A stretch of DNA of 64,000 nucleotides from Candidatus Dormiibacterota bacterium (GTDB taxonomy: Bacteria; Chloroflexota; Dormibacteria; Aeolococcales; Aeolococcaceae), in the NCBI GenBank assembly GCA_003162415.1, contig PMOL01000016.1:62001-126000 (forward strand). Direction: 5' to 3'. Positions 44,634 through 53,945 of this stretch are shown here, piece after piece (position 1 is the stretch's first letter; every line of letters starts with the position of its first letter). Position numbers and translations under genes: made by a program. Below the pieces are notes generated by a model that searched no databases, was not told the DNA's origin, and worked only from the letters and a program-made list of their open reading frames with translations.

Positions 44634-45671
44634 TCAGTTCAAATGCGCCTTGTTGCCGCGAGGACGGAAACTGTCGCGCGCCGCGCGAATCGATTCACGC
44701 AGCGAGGCGGACGTCGCCACGACCGCGGTCGGCTCGTACCCGCAGTGCGCCATGCAGTTGGCGCAGCGCTCGTCGCGGCCGCGACCGTACTTCTCCCATG
44801 CGGTGGTCTCGACGAGCTCGCGATACGACGTCGCATAGCCGTCGGACATGAGGTAGCAGGGGCGCTGCCAGCCGAGCACCGAGTAGCTCGGGATTCCCCA
44901 TGCGGTGCAGCTGAAGTCCACCTTGCCCTCGAGGAAGTCGAGGAAGAGCGGCGAATGGTTGAGCCGCCACTTCTTCCGCCGACCATCGGCGAAGGCGTCG
45001 CGGAAGATCGCATGGGTGCGCTCGACGTTGAGCCAGTGGTCCTGGTCGGGCGCCTTCTCGTAGGCGTAGCCCGGCGAGATCTGCATGCTGTCCACCTGCA
45101 CCTCGTCGTTGAGGAAGTCGAGCACGCCACGAATCGATCGCGCGTCGTCCTGATCGAAAAAAGTCGTGTTGGTGGTCACGCGGAAACCGCGCGCCTTGGC
45201 GGCTGCGATCGCGGCGATGGCCTTGTCGAAGACACCGGTGCGGCAGACCGACTCGTCGTGGCGCTCACGCAGACCGTCGATGTGGATCGAGAACGAGAAG
45301 TACGGCGAGGGCGTGAACAGGTGCAGCTTCTTCTCGAGCAGCAGCGCATTGGTGCAGAGGTAGACGTAGCGCTTGCGCGCGACCAGCGCTGCCACGATCT
45401 GATCGATCTCCTTGTGCACCAACGGCTCTCCGCCCGCGATCGACACCATGGGCGCCTCGCATTCCTCGACCGCGTCGATGCACTGCTGCACGGTGAGACG
45501 GCGCTGCAGGATGGCATCCTCGTGCTGGATCTTGCCGCACCCGGCACACGCGAGGTTGCACTGATACAGCGGTTCGAGCTGCAGCACCAGCGCGAATTTC
45601 TCATTGCGGCGCAGCCGTTGCCGCGCCACGTAACTCCCAACTCGCATCGCCTGTCGCAGTGGCACCGCCAT
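44634..45671 (-). CDS. hpnH: Adenosyl-hopene transferase HpnH (radical SAM)
   Basis: Radical SAM enzyme adding a 5'-deoxyadenosyl group to diploptene, giving the C35 hopanoid skeleton. The 4Fe-4S ligands are in QCNLACAGCGKI (CxxxCxxC). SIAGGEPLVHKEIDQIV, a TNALLLEKKL strand and the C-terminal ERCANCMAHCGYEPTAV with extra cysteines match the family. Length 345, ATG 45671. Placed between shc and hpnA in pathway-compatible order. Confidence 0.94.
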   Translation of the reverse strand: MAVPLRQAMRVGSYVARQRLRRNEKFALVLQLEPLYQCNLACAGCGKIQHEDAILQRRLTVQQCIDAVEECEAPMVSIAGGEPLVHKEIDQIVAALVARKRYVYLCTNALLLEKKLHLFTPSPYFSFSIHIDGLRERHDESVCRTGVFDKAIAAIAAAKARGFRVTTNTTFFDQDDARSIRGVLDFLNDEVQVDSMQISPGYAYEKAPDQDHWLNVERTHAIFRDAFADGRRKKWRLNHSPLFLDFLEGKVDFSCTAWGIPSYSVLGWQRPCYLMSDGYATSYRELVETTAWEKYGRGRDERCANCMAHCGYEPTAVVATSASLRESIRAARDSFRPRGNKAHLN

Positions 45672-45694
45672 GGCTGTCTCCTTGTTCTCGTGGC

Positions 45695-47569
45695 TTATCG
45701 GTGGGTGACGAGGTCTCGCTCGGTGACACGCTGCCCGGCTTCCGGAGACTCGCCGCCGGCGAGCGCCAGGGTCGGAAAAACGTGCCGGTACAGGTGGTAA
45801 TTGATGTAGAAGTCCCCGGGAAACCCGGTACCGGTGTGCTCGGGTTCGTCCCAGGTGCCGTCGCGCTGACGTTCGATGAGAAACGCGCGGCCGCGTCCAC
45901 ATGCGGGATCGTCACCGAGCCCCGCGAGCTGGAGGGTGAGCATCGCCCACGCGGTCTGCGATGGAGTGCTGGTGCCCACACCGGCGAACGACTCGTCGAC
46001 ATACGAGTGACAGGACTCACCCCAGCCGCCGTCGGGGTTCTGCACCCGCCGGACCCAGGCCGCCGCCTTGCGCACCATGTCGTCGCCGGCGCGCAGCGCG
46101 ACGAGTGCACTGACCACGCACCAGGTGCCGTAGATGTGGTTCACGCCCCAGCGGCCGTACCACGATCCCCATGGGCGCTGCTCCGCGCGCAGGTAGGCCA
46201 GCGCCTTCGGGATGTCGGAGTCGTCGAGACCACAGCCGACTCCCGCGAGCATCTCGAGCACATGCGCGGTCACATCCTCGGAGGGTGGGTCGAGCATCGC
46301 GCCGAAGTCGGCGAAGGGAAGCCTGTACACGAGTGCGCGCGTGTTGTCCTTGTCGAATGACGCCCATGCACCGTTGCGAGAACGCATCGCCCTGCACCAG
46401 CGGACCGCGCTTGCGACCGACCGCGAGACGCGTTCGAGCTCGGCCGACTCGAGCAGGGCGAGGACGACGACAGCGGTGTCGTCGACGTCCGGATAGATGT
46501 CGTTGTCGAATTCGAATGCCCAGCCGCCGCATTCGCGCAGCGGCACCTTGACCTGCCAGTCGCCGCCACCCGAGATCTGCTCGGCGAGCAGCCAGTCGAC
46601 TGCGCGCCGAAGCGCGGGATGATCACGCGGCACTCCCGCCTTGCGCAGCGCCAGCATCGCCCACGCTGTGTCCCACACCGGCGACATGCACGCGAGGAGA
46701 CGGAATCCGTCGTCGTCGTCGATGCTGAACCTGCGGAATCCCTCGAGCCCGCGCCGCATCACCGGATGCTGCAGCGACATGCCTTCGAGGTTCAGCGCGA
46801 TCAACGAATAGACCCACGGTGGCTGGATCCCGCCCCAACCGCCGTCGGCCTCCTGCCGGTCGGTGATCCACGTGACCAGCTTCCTGCGCGACGAGGCGCG
46901 TCCCGGCTGGCGCGGGAGCCGGTCGTAGATCTTGAGCAGGTGATCGAGCCACAGAAAGACGCCCGAACCCGCGACGCGATGCGCCCGGCGCGCGCTTCCG
47001 GGAGCGATCACCTCGCTGACGTCGACCCCGAGGTCGCGCACCGGACGGCGGGAGATGACGATGAGCAGGGGCGCGATGGTGCCTCGCGCCCAGCACGCGA
47101 AGTCGTAGAGATTGAGCGGCGCCCACCGCGGGAGGCGCACCAGCTCGGGTGGCATGCTCGGCACGCCGTCCCACGGGTAGACGCCGAACAGCGCAAGCCA
47201 GATCTTGGTGAACACACGCGCTTCGACGAGACCGCCCTGGTCGAGAATCATGCGCAGCGCGCGGCGGAGCTCCGGCCGCGTGGCGTCGACGCCGAGGACG
47301 CGCAGCGCCACGTACGCCTCGATGGTGGTGCTGAGGTCGCCTGGGCCGTCGTGGTACAGCGCCCACGTTCCGTCCTCGCGTTGGGTGCCGAGGATGTGCC
47401 GGATCGCGCTGCCGCGAATGTCGTCCTGCGAGGCGCCGAGAAAACGCAGCAACAGCACGTGCTCTGCGGTCATGGTCACGTTGGTCTCGAGCTCGCCGCT
47501 CCACCATCCCTCCGCGTCCTGATGGTCGAACAACCAGTCGACGGCGGAGCTCAGGGCCTCAGACGGCAT
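45695..47569 (-). CDS. shc: Squalene-hopene cyclase
   Basis: Cyclises squalene to hopene/hopanol at the membrane surface. The catalytic acid motif is PDVDDTAVVVLAL (DxDD). Several QW repeats are visible, such as GWWSGELET, REDGTWALYHDG, DGGWGGIQPPW, NPDGGWGES and RQRDGTWDE. Length 624, slightly short but complete from MPSEALSSAVDWLFDHQ to the end. The ATG overlaps the hpnE stop by 11 nt. Confidence 0.97.
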   Translation of the reverse strand: MPSEALSSAVDWLFDHQDAEGWWSGELETNVTMTAEHVLLLRFLGASQDDIRGSAIRHILGTQREDGTWALYHDGPGDLSTTIEAYVALRVLGVDATRPELRRALRMILDQGGLVEARVFTKIWLALFGVYPWDGVPSMPPELVRLPRWAPLNLYDFACWARGTIAPLLIVISRRPVRDLGVDVSEVIAPGSARRAHRVAGSGVFLWLDHLLKIYDRLPRQPGRASSRRKLVTWITDRQEADGGWGGIQPPWVYSLIALNLEGMSLQHPVMRRGLEGFRRFSIDDDDGFRLLACMSPVWDTAWAMLALRKAGVPRDHPALRRAVDWLLAEQISGGGDWQVKVPLRECGGWAFEFDNDIYPDVDDTAVVVLALLESAELERVSRSVASAVRWCRAMRSRNGAWASFDKDNTRALVYRLPFADFGAMLDPPSEDVTAHVLEMLAGVGCGLDDSDIPKALAYLRAEQRPWGSWYGRWGVNHIYGTWCVVSALVALRAGDDMVRKAAAWVRRVQNPDGGWGESCHSYVDESFAGVGTSTPSQTAWAMLTLQLAGLGDDPACGRGRAFLIERQRDGTWDEPEHTGTGFPGDFYINYHLYRHVFPTLALAGGESPEAGQRVTERDLVTHR

Positions 47570-48896
47570 GGGCCACCTCCATCAGCGCCCCGGCGCCACC
47601 GCCGCTCCGCGTGGATTGCCATCCAGCTGCGTTGCTGAAGAGCGTGAGTGCCGCGGTCCGTCCACTCCGGACCGCGGACTCGATGGTCGCGGGCCATCCG
47701 GTGTCGGTCCATGCACCCGCGATGACAAGGTTGGAGAGCGCCGTGGCCGGACCGGGGCGGCGCACACCCGGAGCGGGAATGAAGGTCGCATCCGGGTCGC
47801 GAGTGGCCGCACCGCGCAGCAAGCGCGCGCGCGCAGCCTCGGGCAGAACCGCCGCGAGCTCCTTGCGACCGAGCTCGACGAGCTCGCGCTCCGGCCGTTG
47901 GACGAGATCGTCGGCCGCGCTCATGCTGCAGCAGACGTATCCTGGCGACTTCTCGAACACCCACTGCACGGGCGAATCGAGCAGTGCCGCGAAGTCGCAG
48001 CCCAGGACAGGGCGGTCGTACCAGAGATGCACGTCGACGATCGGCATGGGCTCGAACGCCTCGAGGCCTTCGATGCCCACAGCCGGCGCGTCCTCGAGGA
48101 TCGAGTTGAGACGCCTCGGTGGCACTGCGAGGACGCAGGCGTCGCACGCCGCGCCGGTCCCGCCACTCAGCTTCACGCCCGTGATGCGGTCGCCCTCGCG
48201 ATGCACGCCGACCACCGCCTGGCGCATATGGACGCCGTCAAGCCGCGCTGCCGCAGCTTCCGCGAGCCTGGCAAGCGGAACCCGCAGGTACGCGATGCGC
48301 GCCGCGTCGCGATCACCGAGAAACGCGGTCCGGATGACGAACAGGCCCATCTCCGCTGACACTCGGTCGAGCGGCGCATTGAGCGCCGGCACCAGGAACG
48401 GATCCCAGAATGCGCGCAGTGCGCGGGGACTCTGGTGATGACGGCGCAACCAGGAGCCCATGTCGCCCTTCGGGCTCCTGTCGCTGCGCGCCGCAACCAG
48501 TGCGCGTGCCACCTGGATGCGATCGAGCGTGCTGAGGTGCGGATAGCGTGCGAACCCGGCCATCAGGTGGAGCGGCGCAGGCAGCGACGATGCGCGGAGA
48601 TGGGCGGGCGGACGCTTGCGAGAAAGAACTGTGGCCTCGAATCGCGGCTGTATATAGAGGGAGTCGCGCAGCCCGAGCTCGTCGATCAGGTCGAGGGTGG
48701 CGGTGCAGCAGGCGAGCACGACGTGCTGCCCGCAATCGACCTCATAGCCCTCAACCTCGAAGGACGTCGCCTTGCCGCCGAGCAGACGGGAACGCTCGTA
48801 GAGGTCGACGCGCCAGCCCCTCTTGGCGAGCGCGAGGCCGGCGCTCAAGCCGGCGAGCCCGGCCCCGACAACCGCAACACGCGGCTGCCGGCTCAT
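47559..48896 (-). CDS. hpnE: Hydroxysqualene dehydroxylase HpnE
   Basis: FAD-dependent amine-oxidase-like enzyme making squalene from hydroxysqualene, the last of three HpnCDE steps. The dinucleotide fold VAVVGAGLAGLSAGLALAKRGW is at the N-terminus, then YERSRLLGGKATSF, and the C-terminal FAD segment LVIAGAWTDTGWPATIESAVRSG. Length 445 from ATG 48896, overlapping the hpnD stop (ATGA). Confidence 0.94.
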   Translation of the reverse strand: MSRQPRVAVVGAGLAGLSAGLALAKRGWRVDLYERSRLLGGKATSFEVEGYEVDCGQHVVLACCTATLDLIDELGLRDSLYIQPRFEATVLSRKRPPAHLRASSLPAPLHLMAGFARYPHLSTLDRIQVARALVAARSDRSPKGDMGSWLRRHHQSPRALRAFWDPFLVPALNAPLDRVSAEMGLFVIRTAFLGDRDAARIAYLRVPLARLAEAAAARLDGVHMRQAVVGVHREGDRITGVKLSGGTGAACDACVLAVPPRRLNSILEDAPAVGIEGLEAFEPMPIVDVHLWYDRPVLGCDFAALLDSPVQWVFEKSPGYVCCSMSAADDLVQRPERELVELGRKELAAVLPEAARARLLRGAATRDPDATFIPAPGVRRPGPATALSNLVIAGAWTDTGWPATIESAVRSGRTAALTLFSNAAGWQSTRSGGGAGALMEVAHAV

Positions 48897-49756
48897 ACCG
48901 CCGCCAGCCACGAGCGCGCCATGACACCGAGCTTCGCCGCCTTGGAGAGCCGCGCACGCCCACGCAGCGGCAGCTCCGGCGCGGCCTCGATCCGGTCGAG
49001 GATTCCCAGGTAGATCCCTGCCATGGTGCGCACGCACACCGCAGGCTGCTTCGGGATCGACTCGGTGACGCGGATACCGGTCGCATGCAACTGCCGTGCG
49101 CGTGCGATCTGCATCGCCATGAACGCGTGCCAGCCGGGTGCGACACGGCCATCGAGGATGTGGCTCTCGGTGATGCCGAACTCCTTCAGCTCATCGAGCG
49201 GCAGGTAGATGCGGCCGCGGCTCGCATCCTCCTGCACGTCACGGAGGATGTTGATCAGCTGAAGCGCCACACCCAGCTCGTCGGCCCGCTCGAGTGCGAT
49301 CGGATCTTGAAAACCGAAGATGCGGACGCACATCCGCCCCACCACCGACGCGACCAGGTTGGCATAGGCGCGCAGCTCCTCCCACGTCTCATAGCGCGTG
49401 GTGGTCAGGTCCATGGCGACACCATCGATCAGCATGTCCAGCTCGGCGAGCGGAATCGCATGGCGCCGCATCGCGATCGCGAGCAATCCCATGACCGGAT
49501 CGGTGCTGTCGCCGGGACGGGTGTCGCGGAGGCGGCGTCGGTGGTGCTCGAGGCGCTGGTCGCGCGAGGCGCGACCGTCGAGGTCCGCGTCGTCGTCAAC
49601 CTGCCGCGCAAAGTCGTAGAGGGCATAGATCGAGGTGCGCTGGTGGCGTGGCAGCGCGATAAACCCCCAGTAGAAGTTGGCGGCCTCACGGCGTGCCATG
49701 TCCTCGCAATAACGCTCCAGCGCTCGAACGCCGCTCGCCGTTGCGGTGTCAAGCAC
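48893..49756 (-). CDS. hpnD: Presqualene diphosphate synthase HpnD
   Basis: Condenses two farnesyl diphosphates. Squalene/phytoene synthase fold: YWGFIALPRHQRTSIYALYDFARQVDDDADL (first Asp-rich motif), VGRMCVRIFG and QLINILRDVQEDASRGRIYLP (second Asp-rich motif). Length 287 from GTG 49756, which overlaps the hpnC stop by 8 nt. Confidence 0.94.
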   Translation of the reverse strand: MLDTATASGVRALERYCEDMARREAANFYWGFIALPRHQRTSIYALYDFARQVDDDADLDGRASRDQRLEHHRRRLRDTRPGDSTDPVMGLLAIAMRRHAIPLAELDMLIDGVAMDLTTTRYETWEELRAYANLVASVVGRMCVRIFGFQDPIALERADELGVALQLINILRDVQEDASRGRIYLPLDELKEFGITESHILDGRVAPGWHAFMAMQIARARQLHATGIRVTESIPKQPAVCVRTMAGIYLGILDRIEAAPELPLRGRARLSKAAKLGVMARSWLAAV

Positions 49757-50627
49757 GGCGCTCTCCTGCCGGTCGCGCGGTGACTGCGGCGCCCCGGGTC
49801 TGACCACGGCGCACTCCCACCGAGAGCGCCGCGGTGATGATGCGAATGCGGGCCGCGCCCTCGACGGCAGGTCGCTGGGTTGCGGTGCGATAGCCGCTCG
49901 CGGCGATGGCGTCAAGGATGGCCTCCCCGCCGAGGCGATAGAGCGCAAGCTGCACGCGCAGCCGCCGTGGTGCGAGCGTCTCCAAAGCAATCCCTGATGA
50001 CAGCAACGTCCGGGCTCGCTCGCACATCGCGCGGGTGGCACCGTCGATCCCGTGGTCTCGGATGTCGCTCTGCAGCAGGTACGTGCGGCCGAGTCGCTGG
50101 TCGACGGAGACGTCCTGGGCGAAGTTCGCGAGTTGCAGCCCGATGCAGACGTCGTCGCTCAGCGCCACCGCCGCCGGATCGCGGATTTCGAAGAGGCGGA
50201 GCACGATCCGGCCGACCGGAGCAGCGGAGTGCATGCAATAGGCGCGCAACGCCGCCCAGTCCTCGTAGGTATCGACGCGCTGGTCCTGCAGGTTGGCATC
50301 GATGAGATCGATGAAGGGTTGAGCGTCCAACTGGAATCGATGCACCGTGTCGGTCAATGCGACCAGAACCGGGTGGGTTCGCTCGTCGTGCTCGAAACTC
50401 TCACGCGTCTCGTCGCGCCAGCGACGGAGACGGCGCATCGCGACCGCGCGGTCACCGCTCTCGTCGCCGAGGTCATCGGTGAACCTGCAGAACGCGTAGA
50501 CCCGGGTGAGGTCGCGACGCAGTCCGCGCGGTGACAGCCGAGAGGCGACTGTGAAGTTCTCGTAATGCCTCACCAGCCGGCGGCAGTACGCGTCGGCCGC
50601 CTCGATGGACACCATTGGTTGGACCAT
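49749..50627 (-). CDS. hpnC: Hydroxysqualene synthase HpnC
   Basis: Squalene synthase-like protein that converts presqualene diphosphate to hydroxysqualene. ENFTVASRLSPRGLRRDLTRVYAFCRFTDDLGDES is the HpnC-type first Asp motif, and QLANFAQDVSVDQRLGRTYL the second. Length 292 from ATG 50627, overlapping the fni stop (ATGA). The C-terminal 30 residues are basic and unconserved. Confidence 0.93.
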   Translation of the reverse strand: MVQPMVSIEAADAYCRRLVRHYENFTVASRLSPRGLRRDLTRVYAFCRFTDDLGDESGDRAVAMRRLRRWRDETRESFEHDERTHPVLVALTDTVHRFQLDAQPFIDLIDANLQDQRVDTYEDWAALRAYCMHSAAPVGRIVLRLFEIRDPAAVALSDDVCIGLQLANFAQDVSVDQRLGRTYLLQSDIRDHGIDGATRAMCERARTLLSSGIALETLAPRRLRVQLALYRLGGEAILDAIAASGYRTATQRPAVEGAARIRIITAALSVGVRRGQTRGAAVTARPAGERRA

Positions 50628-51712
50628 CAGAGTGCCCGTCCGTCGCAATGGATCAGGCGCGCATCACGATGCAGATCGCGGACTCGCGACGCGCCGACGC
50701 AGAACATGGCGAGACGCAACTCCTCGAGGATCCCGGCGACGGTCTCCTCGAGTGTGTCGTCGCCGGCAGCCGCGGCGCGCACCAGCGGCCCGGCGATTCC
50801 CACCGAGTCGGCGCCAAGCGTCAGTGCTTTGGCGACATCGATACCGTCGCGGACACCGCCGCTGGCAATCAGCACATCACCCGGCGCGGCGCTTCGCGCG
50901 CGGATGAGGGCCTCAGTTGTCGGAATCCCCCAGCCGGCGAATGACGCTGCCACGCGGGCGCGGACCGGGTCGGTCATGCGATGGCGCTCGACCTCGCTCC
51001 ACGACGTCCCGCCGGCTCCGGCGACATCGACCGCGGCCACCCCGGCATCGAAGAGTCGCACCACCAGGTCGTCGGCGATGCCCCAGCCGACCTCCTTGAC
51101 GATCACCGGTGCACCGAGGTTTTCGCACAGCGCCGCGATGCGCGCGAGCAGTCCGCTGAACGCGGTGTTTCCGGACACCTGAAGCGCCTCCTGCAGGGGG
51201 TTCAGGTGCAGCACCAGGGCATCGGCTCCCAGCGTGCGAAGAAGGTGACGGCATTCCTCGGTTCCGACGCCGAGGTTGAGCTGCACCGCACCGAGGTTGG
51301 CGAGCAGCGGCACGTCGGGTGCGAGCGGTCGGACGTCGAATGTGGGGAGAACCTCAGGTTGTTCGAGCAGGACCCGGCAGGAACCGAGACCCATCGCGAG
51401 GCCGTGAGCCTGCGCGACACGCGCGAGCCGCTCGTTGATGATCCGCGCCTGTTCGGTGCCGCCGGTCATGCAGGAGATCAGCAATGGCGCATCGACGTGC
51501 CGGCCGAGCAGGTGAGTGCGCAACTCCACGTCGTCGAGGTCGATCTCCGGGAGCGCGCGATGCACGAAACGCCAGTCGTCGAAACCGCTTTCGATGCCCT
51601 TGGCGGCGACGTCCTCGTCGATGTTGATGCGCAGGTGCTCGTCCTTGCGCGAGGCCGTGCGCGATCCGGTCTTCGTGTCGGTGCTCGCGTTAACGGTTTC
51701 GTTCAGCGACAT
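50627..51712 (-). CDS. fni: Isopentenyl-diphosphate delta-isomerase, type 2 (FMN)
   Basis: Interconverts isopentenyl and dimethylallyl diphosphate using reduced FMN. RKDEHLRINIDEDV, LLISCMTGGTEQA, MGLGSCRVLLE, HLNPLQEALQ, KEVGWGIADD, DVAGAGGTSWSEVE and SGGVRDGIDVAKALTLGAD are the family motifs in order. Length 361. It feeds precursor to the prenyl synthase encoded just upstream, whose 3' end overlaps its start by 23 nt. Confidence 0.96.
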   Translation of the reverse strand: MSLNETVNASTDTKTGSRTASRKDEHLRINIDEDVAAKGIESGFDDWRFVHRALPEIDLDDVELRTHLLGRHVDAPLLISCMTGGTEQARIINERLARVAQAHGLAMGLGSCRVLLEQPEVLPTFDVRPLAPDVPLLANLGAVQLNLGVGTEECRHLLRTLGADALVLHLNPLQEALQVSGNTAFSGLLARIAALCENLGAPVIVKEVGWGIADDLVVRLFDAGVAAVDVAGAGGTSWSEVERHRMTDPVRARVAASFAGWGIPTTEALIRARSAAPGDVLIASGGVRDGIDVAKALTLGADSVGIAGPLVRAAAAGDDTLEETVAGILEELRLAMFCVGASRVRDLHRDARLIHCDGRAL

Positions 51713-52736
51713 GGATCGCCAGATCCGCGAAGTCGGTGAGCGCCTCGTCGGGGAGACCGGTGAGCGCGGCGATGGCGTCGCGCGCCAGCACCATCGGAAC
51801 CCCGGCGGTCAGCGCCGGACCGCCCAGGTCATCGAGGAGCGCACGCAGGCGGAACTCGCCACCGGGCTCACGTTCGCGGAAGAGCCGGCGCAGCTCGCGG
51901 CGCCGGGCGGGCGTCGCCACCTCGTACGCTGCGACCACGGGATACGTGAGCTTGCGCCGGCGCAGGTCGCCGCTCCGGCCCTTGCCGGTGACCTGGGGGT
52001 CTCCCCACGTCCCGAGCCAGTCGTCGCGAACCTGGAATGCGAGCCCGAGGAGCCTGCCTGCGTCGTCGAAGCGCTGGGCAACTGCGCGGGGTGCGCCGGC
52101 GAGCACGGCTCCCGACGCCATTGCGGCGCCGATCAGCGCGCCGGTCTTCATGGTGACCAGCCGGAGATAGGTCGCCTGCGCGGCGCCAGCTCGGCCCTCG
52201 AGCGAGAGGTCGAGGCACTGACCTTCGACCACCTGGACCACCGCCGCACTCAGGAGGTGAGCCGCGCGCATTCGGCGTCCAGGGCGCGGGCCCGGCGCCA
52301 GCAGCCCGCTCATCGCGTTGGCGAACATGCCGTCGCCGGCGTTGATGCCCTGTTCCGCTCCCCAGATGGTCCACACGGTCGGGCGGTGGCGGCGGAGCTG
52401 GTCGCCATCCTGGATGTCGTCGTGGATCAGCGTGAAGTTGTGGATCAGCTCCACGGCGACCGCCGCGGGAAGCGCCCAGCCCGGCTCACCTCCGAGCGAC
52501 TCGCACGCCCAGAGCGCCAGTGCCGGGCGGATGCGCTTTCCGGCAGGGTCGTTCGCCGGGTGGCCATGCGCGTCCGTCCAGCCGAGGTGGTAGGCGGACA
52601 TCTGCCGGAGCAGCCCCCGCGTGCGGGGAGCGGTCCTTCGAAGACCGTGGTCGAGCAACTCCGTATGCCGGTCGAGAAGCGCCGGCAGAGCCTCGATCGC
52701 CGCCGACGTATCGATGTCGAGTACGCGTTCCGCCAT
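51690..52736 (-). CDS. Polyprenyl (farnesyl/geranylgeranyl) diphosphate synthase
   Basis: All-helical prenyltransferase of 348 residues. The first Asp-rich motif is LIHDDIQDGDQLRRHRPT; the second is FQVRDDWLGTWGDPQVTGKGRSGD. GKRIRPALALWACESLGG lies at the expected place. In this operon its product should be farnesyl diphosphate for HpnD, though chain length cannot be read with certainty. First gene of the isoprenoid-hopanoid operon. A GGGGGAGG ribosome binding site precedes the ATG; the histidine kinase gene ends 96 nt upstream. Confidence 0.9.
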   Translation of the reverse strand: MAERVLDIDTSAAIEALPALLDRHTELLDHGLRRTAPRTRGLLRQMSAYHLGWTDAHGHPANDPAGKRIRPALALWACESLGGEPGWALPAAVAVELIHNFTLIHDDIQDGDQLRRHRPTVWTIWGAEQGINAGDGMFANAMSGLLAPGPRPGRRMRAAHLLSAAVVQVVEGQCLDLSLEGRAGAAQATYLRLVTMKTGALIGAAMASGAVLAGAPRAVAQRFDDAGRLLGLAFQVRDDWLGTWGDPQVTGKGRSGDLRRRKLTYPVVAAYEVATPARRRELRRLFREREPGGEFRLRALLDDLGGPALTAGVPMVLARDAIAALTGLPDEALTDFADLAIHVAERNR

Positions 52737-52832
52737 GGGCCTCCCCCTGCAAGGAAGCTTTCTACGTCGTAACTATCGTCGAATGGTAACCAACCTAGTT
52801 CCGCGGCGGCAAGCCGCGCAATCGCTCCTCGT

Positions 52833-53885
52833 TCAGACGTCCAGCGCGGCGGGGAGGACGATCTGAAACTCGGTCCCGTGGCGAGGCTCGGAGGTCACGG
52901 TGACGGTCCCCCCATGGGCTTCCACCACGTGCCGGACGATGGCCAGGCCGAGCCCGGATCCCTCGCCGTCGCGCTGCCGCGAGCTGTCCGCCTTCCAAAA
53001 GCGCTCGTAGATGCGCGGCAGGTCCGCGGGGGTGATGCCGACACCAGTGTCGCGGCAGCGCAGCACCACCTGACCGGCGCTGCCGGGTGCGGCAGTGATC
53101 GAGATGAGGCCGCCCGAGGGGGTGAACTTGATCGCGTTGTGCGCCAGGTTGCGGAGGACCTGCCCGAGGTGCGACGCGTCGCCGACCAGGTCGGGCGTGC
53201 GCGGTGCGACGCTGACGTCGAGCGTCACCCCCTTGCTCTCGGCGAGTGGCCGGAGCCGGTCAAGGCTGCCCATGAGCACGCTGATGGGCACGCGCTCGCT
53301 GGCCATGGGCCGGAGCCCGGACTCGATGGTACTGAGCTCGAGCAGCTCCTCGACCATCTGAGCCATGTGCGACGCTTCCTGCCCGATCCGGCGCACGAAG
53401 TCGGCGGCGGCGCCCGGGTCCTCCAGTCCTCCATTCGCCAGCGTCTCGGCGATGAGCTGCACCGCGGTGATCGGCGTACGCAACTCGTGCGACACGTTAC
53501 TGACAAAGTCGCGCCGAACTCGTTCGAGATGATGCACGCGCGTCTCGTCGCGCACCATCAGCAGGGTCGACACCTCGCCATTGAGCGCGATAGCCCGGGC
53601 GTTGAAGTCCCGGTCGTGCAGCGTGATCGCACGCTCCTCGACACGTCCGCTCCGGCGTGCCTCGTCGAGCAGCCGGATGATGCGATAGTCGACTTCGCCG
53701 TCGACAAAATCCGATCCCTCGACGAGCGCCAACCCAAGCAACCGCCGGGCGGGTTCGTTGGCGAGCAACACCTTTCCCTGGGCGTCGAGACCCACGATGC
53801 CAGGGTCTAGGAGCAGCCCCACGGCCCGGAGCACGTCGATGCTCCCTGAGCCGGACAGTGCCTCGACAGCGTCCAGTGCCTCCAC
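52833..53885 (-). CDS. Sensor histidine kinase, PhoR/SenX3-like
   Basis: A PAS-type domain (about 20-100; LDPGIVGLDAQGKVLLANEPARRLLGL), the phosphoacceptor FVSNVSHELRTPITAVQLI, and an ATPase domain with NLAHNAIKFTPSGG, DTGVGI and GEGSGLGLAIVRHVVEAHGG. No transmembrane segment, so cytoplasmic or membrane-associated through partners. GTG 53885 (350 residues) follows TATACT (53898-53893) by 7 nt, indicating a leaderless mRNA. Transcribed divergently from its probable response regulator. Confidence 0.92.
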   Translation of the reverse strand: MEALDAVEALSGSGSIDVLRAVGLLLDPGIVGLDAQGKVLLANEPARRLLGLALVEGSDFVDGEVDYRIIRLLDEARRSGRVEERAITLHDRDFNARAIALNGEVSTLLMVRDETRVHHLERVRRDFVSNVSHELRTPITAVQLIAETLANGGLEDPGAAADFVRRIGQEASHMAQMVEELLELSTIESGLRPMASERVPISVLMGSLDRLRPLAESKGVTLDVSVAPRTPDLVGDASHLGQVLRNLAHNAIKFTPSGGLISITAAPGSAGQVVLRCRDTGVGITPADLPRIYERFWKADSSRQRDGEGSGLGLAIVRHVVEAHGGTVTVTSEPRHGTEFQIVLPAALDV

Positions 53886-53945
53886 CACGGCGAGTATAGG
53901 CGCGTGGTCGAGGCGCCTCTTCAGGGGAACCGCTAAGCTCGTTTC

